The notes: a model not told the origin generated them from the letters alone. A stretch of 64,000 nucleotides of DNA from Cardinalis cardinalis (GCA_014549065.1 JACDOX010000034.1:2993356-3057355); one strand, 5' to 3'. Counted from the stretch's first letter, positions 37,879-51,900 are shown. A program made the numbers and translations.

Positions 37879-40800
37879 CAACAGCAGAAACATAGACAAA
37901 TGAAGCACGAGTGCCTAGTTTGGAGTGAGAGCCATATCTTGCTCTCATCTGCCTGCTGGAAATACAACACAGCCANGAGGAAACTGACCGGGAGGTTCCT
38001 GGAGTGTAAGAGAACTTCCTGATATGCATGAAATCAGAGTTAAGTTAGGATCTAGAATTGAGCTCAAATATTAAAATGAGTACAAAACCATCTGAAATAG
38101 TCTAAGGAAAAATGTAAAGTAGGAGAAGATGTAGTCTAAGCTGGGTAGGACTTGCTAAGGGCAAGAGAAGAAAAGAGATGATGCTGTCACCAGTAGAAAA
38201 CTTCGTGAATCTATTACAAGGGGATGTTGAGCTTCTGTTTAAGTCATGAAATAATAATTTTGCAGACCGTTATATTATCTAAATCTGCTGCTGAAAACCC
38301 ATCAATAACTGTAATACCAGTAGTCTTGAATTTCACTATAAGTGTGAGTTTAAAATTAGTTTGAACATTGAAGAGTGTAGTTTATAAGGAGAAAATAATT
38401 AATTCTTAATGTCTGTGCTGGCATCCAAGGGAGGAAGACAGTTTTTTCTTGCAGTAAGGAGAAGATTATTGTTAGAGAAAAGAAGGCTTATTCTTCACTT
38501 TAGACTTAGATTTATTATGTATTAGAATCAAGCAAAATTCTGTCTCAGAAAAAGCTATGAATTTCTCAGATACTCTCGAAAATCAAGAGCTAATCAATTT
38601 TAATTGCGTATAGCAGATTATTACATCCAGGAAGTGTAATACAGATTACTACTTGACTGAGTATTTGCCGTGTGCTCCAGGTCAAAAAGAGCTTGTGTAA
38701 ATGTCAGTGGCATAACTGATCTGTGACACTGGAAGAGTGTGGTAAATCAATATTGTCTTAACTGCATTTTCCNGAGGCAATTATATAGTAGTCAGAGAAG
38801 GATGGCATACTTAGTTTTAGCATAATATAAGAGCTTGACTAGTTAATCAGTAAGTTCATTGTCTACAAGTCATTAAGAAACCCCAAAATCACGTGAGGTC
38901 TTCCCATAGTACTCCTGTACCTAGGGCATTCCTAGTGGACACTGTGTCATGGGTGCTGTTCAGACCCACAGGTCACTGGGCTGAAGTGTTGCTGTGGTGC
39001 CATGTTGCCTTTTCCAGCACAGGTGATGGATGCCAAGGCTATTCTGCCTTTGCAGNGCCTGGCAGCACTGATCTACATCTCCATCCCTGAGGACAACACA
39101 ACTTCCTTGTAGAACAATGCCTGCAAGAGAAAATGCTTGTTGAATCTTAAAAATACCCAGTCACCAACAGGAGCAATGCAGGAGGAGCAGAGGCAGCCTG
39201 GTGGCTCACCTGCTCCTAGCCAGCACTCTGCTATGTGGCTCTTCTTGGGTACAAAAGCAGTGACTTAAAATAAACGCCGGGATAAAGCCAAAACTCTTCT
39301 TCCTGAAAGCCACTTCTCATTCCACTGTCCTTCCTCTCTAATAAATGGCTAATGCTATAGAGTTTGTTTGATTAAAGAACTTCTTCTCAGAGGCCAAAAT
39401 ACAGTGGTGGATTTCTCTAATATTCATGCATGAAAATTGCAAGATATTCTTTACAACTTCTGTTGTTAAAGGGTGCAGGCAGCTCAGCTCACTGCCCAGG
39501 TCACTGCCCCATGAGAACTTCTCTGCCTGACTCATAGCAGTAACCTTGCTCATTTTCTTCCCTTATGTAAATAATTAATGCCATTAAAATGCAATTCTCC
39601 TTTAATCTGTGTGCAGCAGTGTCACTCTGTGCCTTTAGGAACTTAATTCCTTAATTAGGCTCCAATGTAGTCAATTTTGAAAAATGTGGCATCTCACTCA
39701 GGAATGAATAGTTGAGTGAAATGACTCACTTTAGGCATGCTTGTGAATTCCTACTCTCTCCCCACACGTCCCAGTAGATGGTGTGGTGTAAATGAAGAAA
39801 TGGACCTAGAAGAAAATGGTCTTAGAAAAAGAAATGTGGTAGGAAGAAAATATTTATGTATAGGCTAGGAAAAAAAACAACTCAGTTCTGAAAAAGAAGA
39901 GAGAAGGCTCCAATTAACAAAGTTAAAATGCACAGAACTATTCAGAGCTATTTTAATAGCATCTGCTGCAGAGGTTAAGAAAGCAGGCAGGTGAAAAGGA
40001 CAAGTACAGACAGTAAGTGAGGAAAAGCCTGTTCTGCAGAAAGACTTTTCTGTAGTCTCATCAGACTGAGGAAAATTGATAGGGAGGATGACACAAAGAC
40101 AGGGAATGCTGTCCTCCTGGTGAAACATGCTTTTAGCTTTTGTACAGGTTCATTATTTTTTAATTCAGCTTTATTTGCCATTTNAAAAAGAAAACTGCAG
40201 TTCATAATTTAGCTTTGCTTTTCTCTATGTGGTCCTGATTTGGTTGAGCTGAATTTTCTTCAAATTTCTTTGTAGCAACACCTATTGAATATATACATTA
40301 TTTTTATTTAAATGTTTGCTTCCTCATTATTTGCTGAACATAACTCATAACTGNGTTTTTTTTTCAGTTTTGCACATTTGCTATGAAGAATGCTGTAGAT
40401 AATTTACTTTCACTGTGGTGAAAATACAAAGATTCNTTTCTTGGCATCCCCAGGAACTGAGAAAAGTTACGGGGAATTACTTGGGTGAAGTGAAAAAAAG
40501 AAGAAGTAGAGAATAAGATTTAAACAGATATGGCTTCAACTAGTGAACAATATAGCTGTAGTATGCCAAGAGCCCTCATGGATAATAAAGCACTGAGGAA
40601 CAAACCCCATCTGTATGTGAAGAGATAACAAAGACAAGAGAATTCCCATCAAAACTGGCTGCTTTCAAAATGGCATTGCAAGTTGGGAAGTGCCAAGGAG
40701 GAAATCGGTTTAAAGGCTTTGCATGCAATTTGTAGTTTAGTGCAGCATTTCATCGAGTCTTGTCCTAAGAGTTGATTTGCCTAATGGCAAATTATCTTTA

Positions 40801-43800
40801 GCAAAATAAGGTGCAAAATACAAATTGACTTGGTAACATATAGCAAGAGGTGTCAGAAGTTTTAGTGCCTTGGGAACGGACTTGTTTTTCCTCTAGCTTT
40901 GCCTGTAGACCAGCAGGGAATTTGTCTGCTGTGGAGCCATATCTGGGCTCTTTGCAATTCCTTTTCCTGACTGTTCATTGCTTGCTCATCACCAGGAGGT
41001 AGAGAAGCAGCCCTGGCTGAGTGGGTGGCAGCAGCAGCAGGTGATTTGAACACAGCTCAAAGACAGCGCATGCTTTGACATCCTCTTTGGTTCTTGCCCA
41101 AGAGAATCCACATCACTGAGTCTNGTCTTCATTTTATGTAAAAAATCTTTATCTAATAGTTTATCATCAACACCTCATTTCTCTCTCAGTAGAAAAGGCC
41201 TTACACAAAACCCACAGGTTTCATTGNAAGCCACTAGCAAGGGCCTCTGCAGGTTCAAGATAATTTCTCTTGAAAGCAGNTGTATAAACACAAGACCTGT
41301 AGCTCTGCTGGATATTTTCTGCATCAACTTAACTGCAAGATGACACTGGATCTTTGAAAAAAATACCAAAACAACAAAACAAACACAATAAATGTGCAAG
41401 TCTGTGATCTCAGGACAGGGTACAGAACTCTGGTTTGTCAGCAGTTAAAACTGGAGCATTTCATTGTCCTTCCCTGTGGGACCAGAGTAAACCCAGGCAC
41501 AGCCAGAAACCCTGGAAGAGAAATNATATTTCAGGCTTTTTATTGCAAAGAACCAAAATAATAAATAGTGGATTTTAAAACCATGTACCAGGCACTGTTA
41601 CATTAGCAGGTTTAATAACTTTCTCCAGATATTACCTTGTTGTAATTCGTAAAATGACCATGACTACATTAGCAGTGTGGGTGACTACTGTGTTGGTGAG
41701 ATACAGCTACTGCTGGGCACATTCGCTGTCACCATGGGCTCACAGATAATAAACATAATTACCTCCACGGTACCAGCCAGTGCATCTGCTCACATAAATT
41801 ATTTTGCAGCACTGTGACCCACGCCCATGTGGTGTGCTCCGCTGCTATGGTGTGTCATGATCCCATTTCAGCAGGTTATTAGCTGCACTGCCTCAAAGAC
41901 ATAGAGCTGTTGAGCACAGCTCCTGGAAGATTTTGGCCATTCATTTAGTTCCAGAGAAGGAAAGATTAATTTATTACCAGTGCTTCAAGAGTGTCCTTGG
42001 GTTTTCATCTTGAGAATGTTGGGCAATTTTTTTCCCTACAGCCTGTTGAAAAGGCATGCTTATAGAATCTGATTTACACTTCTAGGTTTGCACATTTATC
42101 TAATTTGCACTTCCACCCCCTCTCCTGGGACAGTCTAGACAGCTTTACAAGATTGATAGACAGAAAAGTATCATGAAGGCTGCACTTTTCTGTCCAAAGC
42201 TGCTTGGATATTTAACACCTTTTGGCAGTAGCCCTGAATATGGGGGAGTAAAAGCAGTTCTTTGAGATGGCACAAACTCTTGGAGAGCCACCGCTGCATC
42301 AAATATACTCAGCTGGAAACTGTCTTGCACAAAAGCGTAATATCAACAAGCTGTTAGACAAATGTCAGATTAGCTGATCTCTGGAAGAATGACTGCTTTT
42401 TGCAGCATCCTCTCTTCCTTCTTCCTAGTGTAACTCTCCTTCTTCAGATCCCTTGTCACCCAAGACCAACAGCAACACCATTTTCCAGAGCTGAGACACA
42501 CAGATGCANCCTGTATTCAGTCTGAAGCAAAGCCTGGTTCGAAGCAACATAATCTTTGTTTCTGGTAAGACAGGTAACAGCACATATCTGTCTGCCTTTC
42601 TCTCTCTTTAGTATTAAGTCTTCAGAGANATTTCAGGACTGTCTTGATCATTCTCTGTTAGTGATCTGTCTCCTTTCAATCTCCACCCTGACAACTATCT
42701 ATGTCCTACCAGCATCATTGAGTGCCTCCCAGGACTGACTTGCCACTGGCATGAAACACAGGGAGAGCTTGTCTTCCTATATCTTTTGGCTGCCTATCTG
42801 AAGAATTTCTTGGCAGGATTTGATCAGGAAGGTTTGGATGTAACCCATGATATGCCTGCCTGGGCACCACCTTCGTAGGATGCACAGACCAGGCTAGAGG
42901 AGACATCACACTTGCCCTTGGAGAACCTCTAAGAAGAGCCAGTTGCTTGCAACTGCCTGTAATTCATCACAGAACATGCTCGCAGTGTGTGCTTCCATAG
43001 CAAACTACAGTCTTTGTAGTCTTCCTCTTAGCATGGGGTTTTAAACATTTGATTTTTGCTTTGTGAGTCTTTTAACATTATATTAAGAGCACAAGGCTTC
43101 TCTGCTGGCTGCAAAAATTAAAATCTCCACTGGCATAAGCAGCCCAGGCACCTTCAGCTCAGCCTGGAAATGGTTGTCTGCATGTTTCTCAGAATGGTCT
43201 GCCTTCATTGTTTAAATTGATAAGCAAAATCCTGGCTCTTCAGAAATTTTGCAGGTGTGAAATTATGCATGAACTACATAACAAAAGAAACCAGGCAAAT
43301 AAAATTGAAGGGGGAAGAAGCAGCACTTTACTATGCAGGGAAATAAATGGCACTTTACATTGTCATTAAAACAGTGAAATATTTATTTGATTTTCTTTTG
43401 CATCAGAAATTTAGTAGGCTCTGTCTGACAAAAGACTCAAAATACGAATCTCAGTCCTTATTCTGAAGTTCTGGTTACCAAATATATCTACCCTGGCAAG
43501 AGTTATGAGATTTAACTTGTAAGCCTGATTAAAAAAATGAAAGTGGATCTTGCACAGTAGTTGAGTGATGGCAGTGATTTGCCTGCATGCACACCCAATG
43601 AGCTTAGTCACTGTTCCCTGGGGGCTCCAGGGACTCCCCAGCATCCAGGAGGCACAGGACTGGTTCGGTTCAGTGCACTAATGTGTGACAGTGCTCAGCA
43701 GAGCTACTGGCTTCACTAGGAAGCATTTGACCGGTTTTGACAGCTGCTCTCCAGGGGAGTTTGAGCAGCCCTGCAGACTCTCCTGGGCAGCCGCTGCTGT

Positions 43801-44943
43801 GCACAGACAATGGACAGGCAGTGCTGCAGTGCCAAAGATGTCCTGAGGCCGTTCCTGCAGCAGAATTGACCAAACTGAACACAAACAGGACACCTGTATG
43901 GTAAGGAGAAATTGCTTCTGCAGAATGCAGGAATGGTCACATAGGAAAGTGCTTTGTACCTACTGGAGATAAGAAAAGCTTTTGCACAGCTGAAGAAAAT
44001 CAGTGTCAATGGACCTTGCTTGTGTAGGTGTTGTTGTATAGGACCATGGGTTCATCTGGATATGAAAAAAATCCCCCTAAGGAGGGTGCTGCTGCAATGA
44101 TCCTCACAGGGTCCCATCACCAACCAGGCGGCAATTGGTCATCTGTCTGAGACATTCAATTTCCCTTCTGAGTATTATCCTATGTAGAGATCTCAATAAA
44201 TCAGTCTATCTAAAAAAAAAAAATTGTCTGTCATTGTCTGCATCACTATGGCAGAAGCCTTATCTTCACATTTAGAAAATGAGTGAAACCATTAAAAATA
44301 AATATAAAAATAACTGGTGTCTCTCAGAATCACAGTAATAACCTTAAAATAATTTATTTTAAAAGCCTCGGTAAACAACAGTGGATGCTTTACTTCCCCA
44401 TAGGCTCTTAAGCTATGGTGAAGACAGTTCCTTGCTAAGTCTAACTATTAATGATACCTCTTTATATTTTCTTCTTACATTAAATGTCACAGTATCTTCT
44501 CATAAAGTTGGGGTGATATTCATAAGCTCAGCTCCCAGGAGACTGCTACTATAAAATTTATCACCCTTCCAGCTGAAGAAAGAGAGTTTAACCATAATGG
44601 ACAAAATAAGTATGCATGAAAATTGTACCAGAGATGTTAGCAGTTGTGCCACAGATGTAAATTGGCTTAGTTTAGTTCTGTATTAGCAATAAAGGTTGGC
44701 ATACTGCACCAGTGTCCTAGAATTTCACCAGCTAGAACAATGCTAAAGGATTTAAAAATACACAATCATAGAGGTTTTAATTTGGAAGAAGAAGGAAATG
44801 AAAGAGAAAGAATTGGCAGACAATCATCCTAGAGGAACAGGCCAGTGGGATTCCCATGAAATGCATCAAAGCCAAATGTCAGCCCTGCCCTGGAGCAGGA
44901 AGAGTCTGCTGCAGTAATGCAGGGCATGAGCCAGTTACAAGCC
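37879..44943. other. Intergenic, no gene recognised
   Basis: Non-coding sequence without a repeat family I can name. Segments near 39560-39680 and 41530-41830 have homeobox-type TAATTA/ATTA-rich text and balanced composition. This resembles conserved non-coding elements of gene deserts, but conservation cannot be judged from one sequence. Confidence 0.55.
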
Positions 44944-45452
44944 ACAGAAACACTGGATGGGTGAGGTCCAAGGGACCTCCGGAGGTCATCTNGTCCAATC
45001 CCCTTGAACAAGAAGGGCCACCTAGAACCAGTGGTCCACGACCATACCCAGATGGCCTTTGAGCAAGGTGACCCTGACACATAACAATAAGATCCTCCTG
45101 AGCTTTCTCTTCTCCAGGCTGAACATTCCCACCTCTCTCAGACTTTCCCCATATTTCAGGTACTCCACTTCATTAATCATCTTAGAGGCCCTTCATTGGA
45201 CTCTCTCCAGTGCCCTTCATTGGACTCTCTCCAGTACATCCACATCCCTCTTGTACTAAAAAGTCCATTTCTACAGATACAGCCTCACCAGTGCTGAATA
45301 AAAGGGGAAGGATCCCCCATTCCTCCAGCCTGTTGAGGTCTCTCTCCAAGACAGAACAACCGTCTGCATATTAACAAATTCTCCCACCTTTGTGTCACCA
45401 GAAACTTGCTGGTGGCACATTTTGCCTCATCATTAGTGAAGTTATTGAATCA
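44944..45452 (-). mobile_element. CR1 LINE fragment, minus strand, internally deleted
   Basis: Read on the + strand this is the reverse complement of CR1. It has 'gacctccggaggtcatctngtccaatccccttgaacaagaagggccacctag' (3' end), then 'gatcctcctgagctttctcttctccaggctgaacattccc', 'cagcctcaccagtgctgaataaaaggggaaggatc', and 'ctttgtgtcaccagaaacttgctg' (toward the 5' side). A few hundred bases that normally separate the first two blocks are missing at about 45062-45090, so the copy has an internal deletion. A 24-bp direct duplication lies inside it. Confidence 0.9.
45188..45235. repeat. 24-bp tandem duplication inside CR1
   Basis: Two identical adjacent copies of a 24-base unit starting GCCCTTCATTGGACTCTC occupy 45188-45211 and 45212-45235. 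The CR1 family has this segment once, so it duplicated after insertion or in the source copy. Confidence 0.95.
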
Positions 45453-47582
45453 TCCTGTGATTCTGTGGTCTTCTAAGAACTATGACTGACCACTGCATTC
45501 CTGCTCTCTGCAAGGAACACTTTTCACATTCCTCCACTTAAAAACCTGTACTTTTAACTCTGCCTTTGCCACAGTCCAGTGTGTCACTGCTGTACCCATT
45601 TGGGTACTTTAAATTACATTTGCTTGAAGAGCACTTGCTAAATTGGAGAGTGTTTAAGGATGGGCTGAAACCTGCCTTTTATCAATACAGAGAAGGACTC
45701 TGCTGTAAGTTTTTTTTGCCGCTGTGAGGATATACATATAAGTTTGTAGAGCTTGATGTTCATACAAATACATTTACCTGTGGGAGGCAAATGACTCATC
45801 CCTGGATTTTGAAAATGGATATGATGACTGAATTGTTTTTTGAAGACAGGCTTTTACACCATCTGCAATGCTGTCATGTTACTGTGAACAGACCCAAAAT
45901 GCAATTGGAACAACACTGTAAAATAGACTGATGTGAGAAATTCCGCTGGCCATACTACGAGAATTTTACTAATAGCAGTGAGAAGTGCTGCTTGTATGAA
46001 ACATAAAGAGGTCTGGTACTGAGAGCCTTCTACCTGTTCCTAGAAGTTAGACACTTGGTTAGGTCTGAAAACCGAGGCTGTATCTTCTTTCTGATATTCT
46101 TTCTGGCATTATTTCATGTAACCATTCAAATTTCATTCAACCTTGCAAAATCCTTGACCTCAATTGCACCCCTATCAATGCATTCACACCACACTCAGAA
46201 TTATCTCCTGTAGGGAATGGATTTTATCAGTTTTCATTCTGCCTTTCATTCAGCTTTCACGTTTGCTAGCATATCTCCATATTCTTGCATGACACGACAG
46301 AGGAACCAGAAATTCTCCATCTATCTTTCCTATCACATTCTTTTATTTAGTATAGTTATTTCTCATCTCCTCTTATTAATCTTATTTCTAAAGGAAACAA
46401 TTACACGCTTTTCAATCTCCCCTTAAGTGTTTTTCTGTATCCTTAATAATTATGCCCTTCTCTCAAGCCCTCTCTAATTCTGTCTAATTTTTCTCAAGAA
46501 ATGGTGGTTAGGGTTGTATAACTAGCAACATAATTGCATTAGTTTTGCACTATTCTCCTCAGCCCATTTTTGTGTGCATTCTGACATATCATTTGCTTTT
46601 TTCTGTCACTGTGATGCATTAAGTAGGTGTTCCAGTGATTTACCTGTAATGGTTTACATATTTATTTCCTCAAGTGGCAAAATCAACAGATGTATAATTC
46701 AACTGTTGAAGAACAAGTAGTTTGGGGGGATTTTTTTGTACTTACCAACTTCACATTTCACTTGCCTATATAGTCTGTCTTGCATTCTAAAGTTCTTTGT
46801 CCTATTGTCATGTCCTGAATAGAATAAATAACTTTATCAGATTTGTATTTTGAGGACAGATTTTGTAGGTAGAGTTCTGACCATTCTTCTTGTTCTGTCA
46901 TTCTGCTTTTTTCTTGTGCATAGTGAAACTTCAATTTTTTGGTTTTCTTTTGTTGGGGATATTCTGTTTCTCCTTAAGTAAGCAGACCTACCAACTTCAT
47001 CCATTTCCTGTTTTCCACTGGGGTTCACCCACAAATAATACAACTCACAGATGGAGAAAGCAATAAAGGAAAAGGAGTTAAATGGGTTTCCACCTCAGTC
47101 TTCTGCACTTTCAGATTATCATGTAGAAAACATTAATTTAAGAGTTGTTTATAAAAACATCTGCTCTCCATTCCATCTACCATCCCACTACACAGAAGAC
47201 CAGAAAAGATCATATTTAAGTTTGCAAAGCTTTTCAAAATTTCAAACTTCACCTGTAGTGTAAACAAAAATTCTGAGAAATATACAATCATCATATGAAG
47301 AGGAGCTCCATTCACAGGGTCTTGCATTTAGTGCAGAAAATTTCTCAAGGATCATGTTTGACCACTTCTGACTTGATCATCCATGGTATACCATAAGCCT
47401 ATCAATATGACCTTAAAAGAAGAAGGGGAAAAAAAAAAAGAATAAAGTTTCTCATAGAAAGAATTATGAGGGTTTTGTAGTAGTACTATGTAGTATTTTA
47501 AGAATATAAAGCTCCAGTTTAATATATTTTAGAAAAAAAAATCATGTAAAGGTTTTGATATTAACCCTTGGAGGTTAACTGT
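45453..47582. other. Intergenic, no gene recognised
   Basis: About 2.1 kb between the CR1 and the degraded LTR. A short ATTCTGTGATTC-like string right of the CR1 (45456-45472) resembles a CR1 tail in the opposite orientation but is too short to call. Nothing else is recognised. Confidence 0.6.
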
Positions 47583-47898
47583 GGAGCACATATCCACCTG
47601 CCATATCCTCCCATGGAGGATGCCGTGCTGGAGCAGGACCTGTGGCCCCATGAAGAGAGGGAGCCCATGNTAAAGCAGGTTTGCTAGCAGGACTAATAAC
47701 CTGTTATTAAATAGAAATAAATTATTTTCCTCAAATTGATTCTGTTTTGTATATGACAGTCATCAGTAAGGGAATTTCTTCTTTTTATGTAATCTCTACT
47801 CATAAGCTCTTTTTCATCTATTTTCTCTTCATTTCCTGATGAGGAAGGGGACAATCTGAGTGGGGCTCTGGCAGCCAAAAAATGTCAAGATNACCACA
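47583..47898 (+). mobile_element. Degraded ERVL-like LTR fragment (3' part)
   Basis: The left part shows repeated 'gctggagcaggacctgtggccccatgaagag' and 'taaagcaggtttgctagcagga' phrasing. A 'ttaaatagaaataaatt' poly(A)-signal region follows, then 'attctgttttgtatatgacag', 'atctattttctcttcatttcctgatgagga', and an end at ...ACCACA. By memory this order is that of a common bird ERVL-type LTR. The 5' part is missing, there are many substitutions, and no target-site duplication can be assigned, so it is an old relic with no coding capacity. Confidence 0.7.
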
Positions 47899-48456
47899 GA
47901 GCCCTCTCTGTAACTTCAGTCAAACACATATTTGCCAACAGAAAATATTTTTCACACTAAACATGATCAGTTATTATATTCAAATGCAAAATCATCACTC
48001 TTCCACAACTAAAGAAATAATCTTCCCTATATTGTAATTTGCGTCTTCATGCCTGTGCCTGGTGTCAGNTAGCACAGGTCTTTCTGTAGAGATATTCTGA
48101 AATGTTTCTATCATGGGTACACTGCAGGAGGGAAAAGGACTTTATCTTTTTACACCACTGGTGTGTNATGTGCAGCTGTGCAGCCATTTCTATTTTGAAG
48201 TTGCATCTGTATGAGAAATTGCCAACCCAAATGACAGAAGCAGAGGGACTGGATTATTGGGCCCATTAGTCACTCTGAAAGAAACTTAACTTCCAAGGCC
48301 CCTGGATATGACTCTTTTAATACAAAAATGATGGAAGAAATTTTCGTTAGTTGTTCAGGCAGATGAAACACCCCTGAAATTGGCTGCTCCTAGACTCACT
48401 TGCAGCTACATAGTTTAGGATTTTTAACACCTTCTGTAAGCACCCTTTTAAAACAG

Positions 48457-48576
48457 GTTTTTGTTTGTTTGTTTATTTGAGGTTTTGGTTTGGTTAAGTG
48501 TATTTGCATGTTTGTTTGGGGTTTGTTTGGTTGTTTTTATGGGGTTTTGTTTGTTTGTTTTGTTTTTTGTTTTTCT
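48457..48576. repeat. TTTG/GGTTT-rich low-complexity tract
   Basis: About 120 bases are built of T with regularly spaced G, such as 'gtttttgtttgtttgtttatttg' and 'gttttgtttgtttgttttg'. It behaves as an imperfect (TTTG)n microsatellite. Confidence 0.9.
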
Positions 48577-48913
48577 CACCATGTTCAAATTGTTTAGAAG
48601 CTCCAGGTACTGAACAGGTCAGGGAGCTGGAAATGCTGATCAAGAAATACAGCAGAGTGTCTTTGCTTTGCTCTCATTTATGTAGATAAGCTGACCAAGC
48701 AAACTTTCAGTAACAAATATTAAAACTGGAGCGTGGAGTGTTGATTCTCCTATTAGAAGCAGAGACTCCATTTCTTTTGCCTTAAAATGATATGAAACAG
48801 CAATTTATGATCCAAATATTTGGAGGTCCTGACTTTCCCTGCTGCAATCTTTGCTCATATCAGTTTCCTCAAAACCTCTTGAAAGCAGCCCGACATAATT
48901 GATTTAGGACCAA

Positions 48914-48978
48914 GACCAGTTATAAAGAAGAGGAGTAAAGCAGGATTAGACCAGTTACAAAGAAGAGGAGTAAAGCAG
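48914..48978. repeat. Tandem duplication, period 35 bp
   Basis: A 30-base block beginning GACCAGTTATAAAGAAGAGG at 48914-48943 recurs at 48949-48978 with one change (TATAAAG to TACAAAG). Five bases separate the copies. It looks like a recent local duplication. Confidence 0.93.
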
Positions 48979-51900
48979 AGGAAATAAAATCACAGATATC
49001 CTCTGAGGAAGAGGCAGTATGTGCTGGGAAGCACAGAGAGCTAACAGAGGAAATTCCAGCTGAACAAAAACAGGCATGCAGGACTGGGATTGTAAGGAGC
49101 TATGTTATACTGGTACTGAGATAAGGAGGCAAAAAGCAACAAAACAGCTAAGGCTGATGGCAGTAAGCAATGAACAGGAAAATCACTGTCTCTGCTATGA
49201 GTTGCTGAGGAAAATCTGAAAGCAAGGCCAAGGAAAGAAGGGTTGTCTCTGGAAAATAGCATTATTTTTTCTCTTTTGCGTGCATTGCNTAATTTAGATT
49301 CCAGCTACTGAGCCATGAGAAGCAAAATCCTGTTTAATATCATATTCAATCTGAGAGGAGCAAGCCTCCTGCCATATTGTATAGCAAGAAGGAGACTTGT
49401 GGAATGTATAATAACAGCAGGGACGAAATCTGGAGATAACTGAGAAGTTTCCCACATGTGAAGAATATATCTTTTTATCCACTCTAGGTATACTTATCCT
49501 CTGGAGGAACTTTAAACCCATTCATTTTCAGCTCAACACCCTACATTTTGCAAAGATCAATTTTGTTGCACAGAGACATCCCTCACAATCTCTTTCCTCA
49601 CTCTCAGGCATAATTTATCTTTCTGTACTAGAGACCAAAAGCCACTCTCAGCATCCTGGAAAGTATCTGGGAATACTAAAAGTAGAGACAACTTCAGGCA
49701 ACAAAGCATGCAGAAGGTCTACACGTTTTTCCTATTTGGAGGAGAAATCTGGCTTTGGATCTGTACCTACCTGGTTTCCAACATGCCTACACACATGTCC
49801 ATCTGTTGGGTGGCACCGTGCCTGTTCTCCACAATGCAGTAGCAGTTCCAAGGAGNAGCAGGCACCAGCCAAAGTGGAGCTGACAAGGATAGCCTTCACA
49901 CCAGAAGCACGGCCCTCACAACAAGCTGTGTCCATCAGCACTGTACTACTCTGCAAAGTGGTCCCTCTGTCCTCCCTCAAGACTCTTTTCCTTGGGTCGG
50001 GGTAGACACTGTCAGATGTTACTGGAGGCACCAGTGGGCACCTCCTCCCAATGCCTTCTGACGATGCCTTCTGAACTAGTCTCTCTCTGGTGCCCCATTA
50101 TGACCTATTTTCTCTTGGACATTTTGTAAACAGCAGAGAACCAGTGAAAACCTCTCTTACAGGTAATAAGGAAGTTGCAGCCCATTTTATTGTAATTCTT
50201 TACCCTTCAGATACTTCTGAGTTCCTCCTAAGACTCCCTACCAAACAAGCAACCTGTGGAAATGTTTGCAGCATGGATTGGAAGATATTCGTTTTTACAT
50301 ATGGAAAGGCAACCAAAAAGTTGGAATTTTTTCTCCCTAAAAATTGGAAAGAGGAACTAATGAGTCATAGTTTTGGAATCTTTTGAGTTGGCTACCACAC
50401 AGAGCTGCTCTCTCAATACCTCACCCACTGGAGGCATCAGCTGCACACCTGTGAGGCTGCTTGGCTGAGGGTTTACTGGGAGGGAAATTCCAGCTGACCA
50501 GACACTGAGGTTACGCCAGAATAACGTGAATGGATTGTTTTGAAAGTGGCAAACCCTGTGTTGTGGAAAGGACATGGGGAGACAAAAGTCCACCTACACC
50601 AGTGGAGAAATCAGTTTTTCTTTAATAATGAAGCATTTTTAATTAATTTACCTGATTTTTCTCTGAAAGTGTTACTTTATGCTAAGTTAAGTGTTGACAT
50701 TGACCTTACTTAGACTGGATAAGGAGGCTGTGAAGATGAAATAAATAAAGCAGCCAATGGCTCAGTAACATGGAGGTCAGGGCCTTACCCATTTGGGTTT
50801 GAGTGTTGATGTCTTCTCAGTGATTACTCCAGTGGTTTGAAACTTATGGATCTGTTGAACTGGAAAGCATTTTTTCCCTTTGTTTCCAAGTATATTCTTG
50901 TTCTGTCTCACTTGAAAATTAGGTGAAAGCTTTTTCTTGATTTATGAGGGTTCTTCCATAATTGAGAGAGCACAGAAGACAGACATATAAAGTAAAACAG
51001 TAAAATCCCCTTTGAACTCAGTTGTCATGATAACAAATATGCTTGCAATTCAATTCTTAATGGGGATTTTCTCTGAAGTATTTCCTTTGAATTTCAATGT
51101 AAAGTATCCTTATATCCAAAAGTATCAATCAGGATATTTCTGAAATTCTCCATGATTCTGGTTTGCTGCATGAAACTAGGAAAGAAACCCCTTTCAGGGA
51201 CTAATTTATTGGTACTGGCTCTTATGGAATAAACCATAAAATACAGTAGGCAGATTTATTTCTGAGAGAAGATACTTCTGCCGCAATACTGAGTTTCAAA
51301 CCTTTGGTATGCAAGCTGTACTTTGATCTCACTGTCTTCTAATTAAAACAAATACCTTAAATAAATAAATAATTTGCTGAGTCACTAGAGTTCTGTTTCA
51401 AGACTTAATTTAAAATGCTTTTTCAGGGTGTAAGGGGATGACTTTTTGGGGTTTTTTAACTATCAATGAAAACTTACTTCCCAGATGCTGCCTCATCTAC
51501 CTACCAATCCTGTATCTCAAAAAAATATTGGAAATAATTTCTGAATCTTCTTAGGGTATGTATTGAACTGAAAAGAAGAAAAGTGTTCTGGTTAGTGAAA
51601 ATAACTTGACACAATTAAACTTGACATACCAGGAGGTCCTTTCTCTCCAATAACATTTCCTCTGTCAGTATTCAGTTTGACATGACTAGAGTTATGTCAC
51701 AGCTGTTAGGTACTGTGTGTCACCATGCTGTGGTATCCCATCGTGGGATTTCATTCCCATGCCTGGTCATTTTTCTCTCTGTGACAATGCCCCGATGACC
51801 AGCAGGTCTTCTGATGAAGCTGGGCCTGGCTCAAACAGCACCCAGTTTGTGATGGGCCAGGGAGGAGACTGACACTCAGAGCCTTGTGTTTCTACACCAG

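Noticed and set aside
45456..45472. Second CR1 tail in + orientation beside the minus-strand CR1
   Set aside because: Only about 17 bases of CCTGTGATTCTGTGGTC are present, with no CR1 body to the left in that orientation. Too short to support.
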